This document shows, one piece after another, positions 60,224-64,000 of a DNA stretch of 64,000 bases; within the stretch, counting starts at the first letter, position 1, and each line of letters begins with the position of its first letter. The stretch is from Burhinus oedicnemus. Lineage: Eukaryota > Chordata > Aves > Charadriiformes > Burhinidae. Both the position numbers and the translations under genes were made by a program. The notes under the pieces were generated by a model. The model worked only from the letters and a program-made list of their open reading frames with translations, ran no database searches and was not told the DNA's origin. The DNA is taken from the NCBI GenBank assembly GCA_008921705.1, contig VFFE01007084.1, positions 84,263-148,262 of the forward strand, read 5' to 3'.

Positions 60224-63200
60224 GTAAGTCAATTAACAGACATAAACAAAAGGTATTTGGAGAAAGCTGGTACTGAATTATTAATGTAATAATGCAAACT
60301 TCTAATTTTTTTTATATGTTGAAACTCATACTTTTTCCCATCGCCCCTTAATCAAGAGATATTATAGCACACAGATTTCTGTGCAGGTACAGTCCTTAAT
60401 ACCATAATTACAACATAAACAATTTAAAAACTATGTAGATATCATAATAGACAATAGCAAGAATAATAATATTGACTTTTCTTTTTTGGGAAAAGTCTTA
60501 CCAAATGTACTTAATCTGCTTTTCTGTTTTATTACTCTATTGACAGTATAAATATGCTCTTTTAGTACTGAACACTTCAAAATGACTACGTTTTTCTTAC
60601 AAATAGTTATACTTGTATAGAGGGTTTTTTGGGGGAAAGTAAAGTTTATATATTTTGGCAGTTTGAAATTTTTTTGAAACTTCTGTTGCAGTAGAAAGCT
60701 ATTCAGTGATGAAGAGTTGACATGAAAGAAGTCGATGAAGAGATGGTTGAAAGGCAAGCGGTTGTGGTATATCTAAAGTGAATATATAATCAGTATATTT
60801 TCTATTCAATGTCAGATTTCAACTATTCCCTTTTTATACATGTGCTAACATGGATATGTAATGTTTCCTTTTCCTGAAAGGTCATTTATAATTTCATACA
60901 AGAAGAAACTATCTATATTTAAGTCAAAGTGTCAAAAATTGCATGAATACTATAATAATACCTAATGGAACATATATACATACTAAACATAGAAGGCTTC
61001 ATCCAAAAATCTGTACTGGGAAGTCTAGCTTTTTCACTGAAGCATATTACTGCCAAGTGATACTGCATAACAGCAGGACTTTAAAATAATGGCACTGGTG
61101 GAGAAAAGAAATAAATGATGAAATAAAAACTGAGTTGTTTTCAAATGTGGCTTTTGTTATAATTCTGATATTTAAGCATTTGCATTCACCTTCTTCCTGC
61201 AACTAAGACCATGGAAATAGTCTATTACATTGAAGTGACGTTTGAGATTTTTATATATAACTGGAGTCTACCACTTGTGATTTTATCCTCATTTAAGATA
61301 ATACTATGATAGTTGATACTGCTCATGTTAGTGAGGCATTGCAATGAACCTACACTGAGCAGTTCCACATTTCATAGGATTTTGACTTATTTTAAGTCTT
61401 CTTATTACAAATATTTGGAGTTTATTTTCAGACAGATATGTCTGAATATTAGTTTTTTTAACACAGAAAACAAGAAAGTAAAGATGATGACCCAAAGATG
61501 TGAAAGATGACCCAAAGCAGTAAAAGTCAGGAGAGCTTCGTAAATGAAGTATGCATTGAGCCAGGTTTTTTAATTTAATTTGACTATAAAAGTCAAAATC
61601 ATAACTACTTTGCTCTTATTTTTCTTATTTCCATTACTTGATTACTTGGGTGATGCTGACCTGTAAACATTTCTGTTATGTACCTACATGATTGCCCTGG
61701 CAGAGAGCCAAGTATATTACAGGTGTTTGGGAATTTCCCACAAATATTCTAGCTGCACCTTGAAGGAAGGACTTAACTGGTCATGGTAGGTAATCACTCA
61801 AATGAAATCATTAATCACTGGAAATGTGGCAGCCCTCAAAGACCTGCTTTTGTCACATTACTCTGCGTTTGCAGGAAGTCTCTTCTAAACGTTACTTCTA
61901 AGTGCCGTAAACACCAGCACTGGAATTTTCATCTTTTTTCTGGAGAAATACTTTACCACCAGACCGCATCAGAGTCAGCCTTGAAAACAGGGAAACTTGG
62001 CAGCTCTGCCTTCTCAGTGCTTTTGTAGAAGGCTAGCTCTTAAAACTGTTAGTGGTGCAGACTGTGTTTACGTGCAAGCAGGATCTCTTGAAAGCAGTTG
62101 GTGCTGTTCTTGCACCACAGTTGTGTTTGCCTCCATCGCCGCAAGCTGTGCTGGTCCTCCGCTGCCTCTCCAGGTCGGGCCAGCCAGGGTGGCTCTGAAG
62201 TGGGAGAGCAACCCCCATCCCCTCTTGTACACCCATGCAAAGACTGGACATGTTTCACATGCACAGAAATGACTCACCTGGGGGGAAAGAAAAAAAAAAA
62301 GCTTAACCACAACCCTTAAGATAACTTTACATAGATTGTTTTTCACTCATACCAAGTATTTTGCTATTTTAGCTCTAATCGTTGCCCACATTCAAACCTA
62401 ATTGCTCACGACGCTTTGAGGTTCCAGTGCAAAGTCTCACAGCTGGGTGAGGTTCAGCTTTCTCACCAAACTGGCGTGACTGAGCTTGCCTTGCTGAACT
62501 CATCAGAAATGATATCACTTGTTGCAACTTTCTTAAATTGGTTCACATCGTCTCTTCACCAATCGAATATATTTGTACACAATATATCCTGGAGTTTTAA
62601 AATTACCTATTTTAGAATTCATTTGAATAAATGATACTGTACGCTTATAAAATTTTGTCAAGGTATTCTGTTGTTAAAGAGTGGAATATTCAGGTGTGGT
62701 ATAGCACATCCAAAAAGAAGGTAAGCCTTTGGGAACCACCACTATATAGTTGCCCAGTTCTAGTGTGAGACGACAGTTTCAGTTGCATCCATGTGCCTGA
62801 GGTGTGAGGAGTTTGGCACTGTCATGTGGGTAAATATGTTCACATGAAGATCAAGCAAGAACATGAGAAAACCCAACTTGTATCATGTCTTCCTTTTTTT
62901 TTTTTTAGGTTTTGTTTTGTTTTTTTACCTAGCCAAATTCGTAAAAAGATCTGCACATACCAGATCAGGGTACAGACCTTGAATTTCCCTTCTGTAGACA
63001 AGCTGACAAGTCTAGCCTGAACTTTGTTTTCCTCAGGGTCTACTTACTTGCTTACAGACTGGGAACTACTTAAATCTAAATAAGTCAGACTGCTGAATAA
63101 TGCACCACCACTGTGTTGGCCTAATTCCCTGGTGCCCTGTTAGCCAACAGAGGAATTCGATTCACTTGTCATTTCCCATGAGGCAAAAAAGCAGTTGCTG

Positions 63201-64000
63201 CCACGAGGCCAGTAGTTTTACACCAGCTGAAAACAGCACAGCTGATGAAGAAAGCTGGGCCTCCCCATTCCGGTTGTAAGAAAGCACCAGGAGCCTATAC
63301 TAAACACACACAAGAGAGAAGGGCCGAGAGCTTTTTGAGCTGTACTACCAACACTAAACCATCTTTTTATTTTCTTGTTTGGAAGAGGAAAGGGGCATGA
63401 CTTTTTGGTATGGAGTTGTCCACCACTTCTCCTTGCTGGACATGCACTGGGATTCTCCTGGAGCCTCTCTCCAGCCTGTGAGTACCACTCCTGAAACAGG
63501 GAGAGGTGCTGGCTACCAGGTGAGGTGAGGCACTCCTGTCTGCCCTGGGGCTGAGACTCCATTATCCAAACACTCCCTGCTTGGGGAGTGACAGCTCATT
63601 AGTAAGAAAAGGAGGTGAAAACAAACATTAAAAAAGCCTAAGCTACTCCCCCTCCTCTACCGTCCATTTTGCCTTCTTTTTTTTGGGTACCCTTTGCAAC
63701 TTTCCTCCTTATCTTCATAACTCTCTTTTTGTGAGTCATGCCCCTAGTTTATGCAGTGACATTTCTCAAAGCAGTATTTATTTTTTCTACAGCACTGCAA
63801 AAAACCCATTTTTTTTAAAAGCTGGTGTTTCAGTGTAGCTTTATTTTTCTTCGGTTCATTTTTCCTGCTTCCTAATTATTTTCATATTTCCATATTCTTT
63901 GCTGTATTCTTTTTTTATTTCATTATTTTCTTTTACTTCTTACCCAGTCTTGTTACCTTATTTCCTCTACTCGTTCATTCCTTTTCTCTCCTCTGAATTT
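60224..64000. other. Unique sequence, no gene recognised
   Basis: AT-rich, with a GC-richer patch at about 62040-62240 where frames are open on both strands (61997-62319 plus, 62033-62346 minus) but show no motif. Poly(A) and poly(T) runs lie near 62287-62300 and 62895-62908. The last 400 bases are T-rich, low-complexity sequence. Confidence 0.5.

Noticed and set aside
61997..62346. Five overlapping frames on both strands
   Set aside because: They mirror one another in a GC-richer patch, with no domain, splice or promoter evidence.
1..64000. CRISPR arrays, bacterial operons, tRNA and rRNA genes
   Set aside because: No regularly spaced direct repeats, no ribosome-binding sites ahead of long frames, and no tRNA promoter-box pairs were seen. 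The repeats are vertebrate.

Overview
The window looks like nuclear DNA from a bird. It is AT-rich, sparse in repeats and mostly unique sequence. The repeats that can be recognised are of avian or old amniote type: CR1 LINE 3' ends, one with the ATTCTATG-type octamer tail, a long terminal repeat of avian ERV style with a TATA box, and worn CR1 and MIR-like fossils. Two runs of N (24277-24326 and 59121-59140) show that this is a draft scaffold. The species cannot be named from the sequence.

No complete protein-coding gene, rRNA, tRNA or CRISPR array could be recognised. Most open reading frames are short, unlinked and lack any family motif. The window is best read as a gene desert or part of very large introns. 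A few places look more like real exons and are listed at low confidence: a phase-matched pair at 2974-3102 and 3235-3397, an acceptor-led frame at 35837-36182, a 43-nt exon candidate at 51915-51957, a possible last exon at 52949-53155 followed by AATAAA, and a symmetric 123-nt candidate at 60101-60223. None was matched to a known protein.

Layout: 1-2.4 kb unique; 2.4-2.8 kb ancient antisense CR1; 3.0-3.4 kb candidate exon pair; 3.4-18.4 kb unique sequence with simple repeats and one old MIR-like fragment; 18.5-18.9 kb CR1 3' end; 21.2-21.5 kb second CR1 with an expanded pentanucleotide array; 23.7-24.4 kb LTR, assembly gap and a C/T tract; 25-35 kb unique sequence with MIR-like and CR1 relics; 35.3-36.4 kb an ORF-dense block of unknown nature, possibly an old LTR-element remnant; 36.4-49.9 kb unique sequence with a well-preserved ancient CR1 at 42.0-42.5 kb; 50-51.1 kb old repeats; 51.3-53.4 kb a GC-richer patch and the exon candidates; 53.4-64 kb unique sequence with an ancient CR1 at 59.3 kb and an exon candidate at 60.1 kb.

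There is no evidence of genes acting together here. The main biological content is the repeat record, three exon-candidate loci, and the unexplained ORF-dense block near 36 kb.
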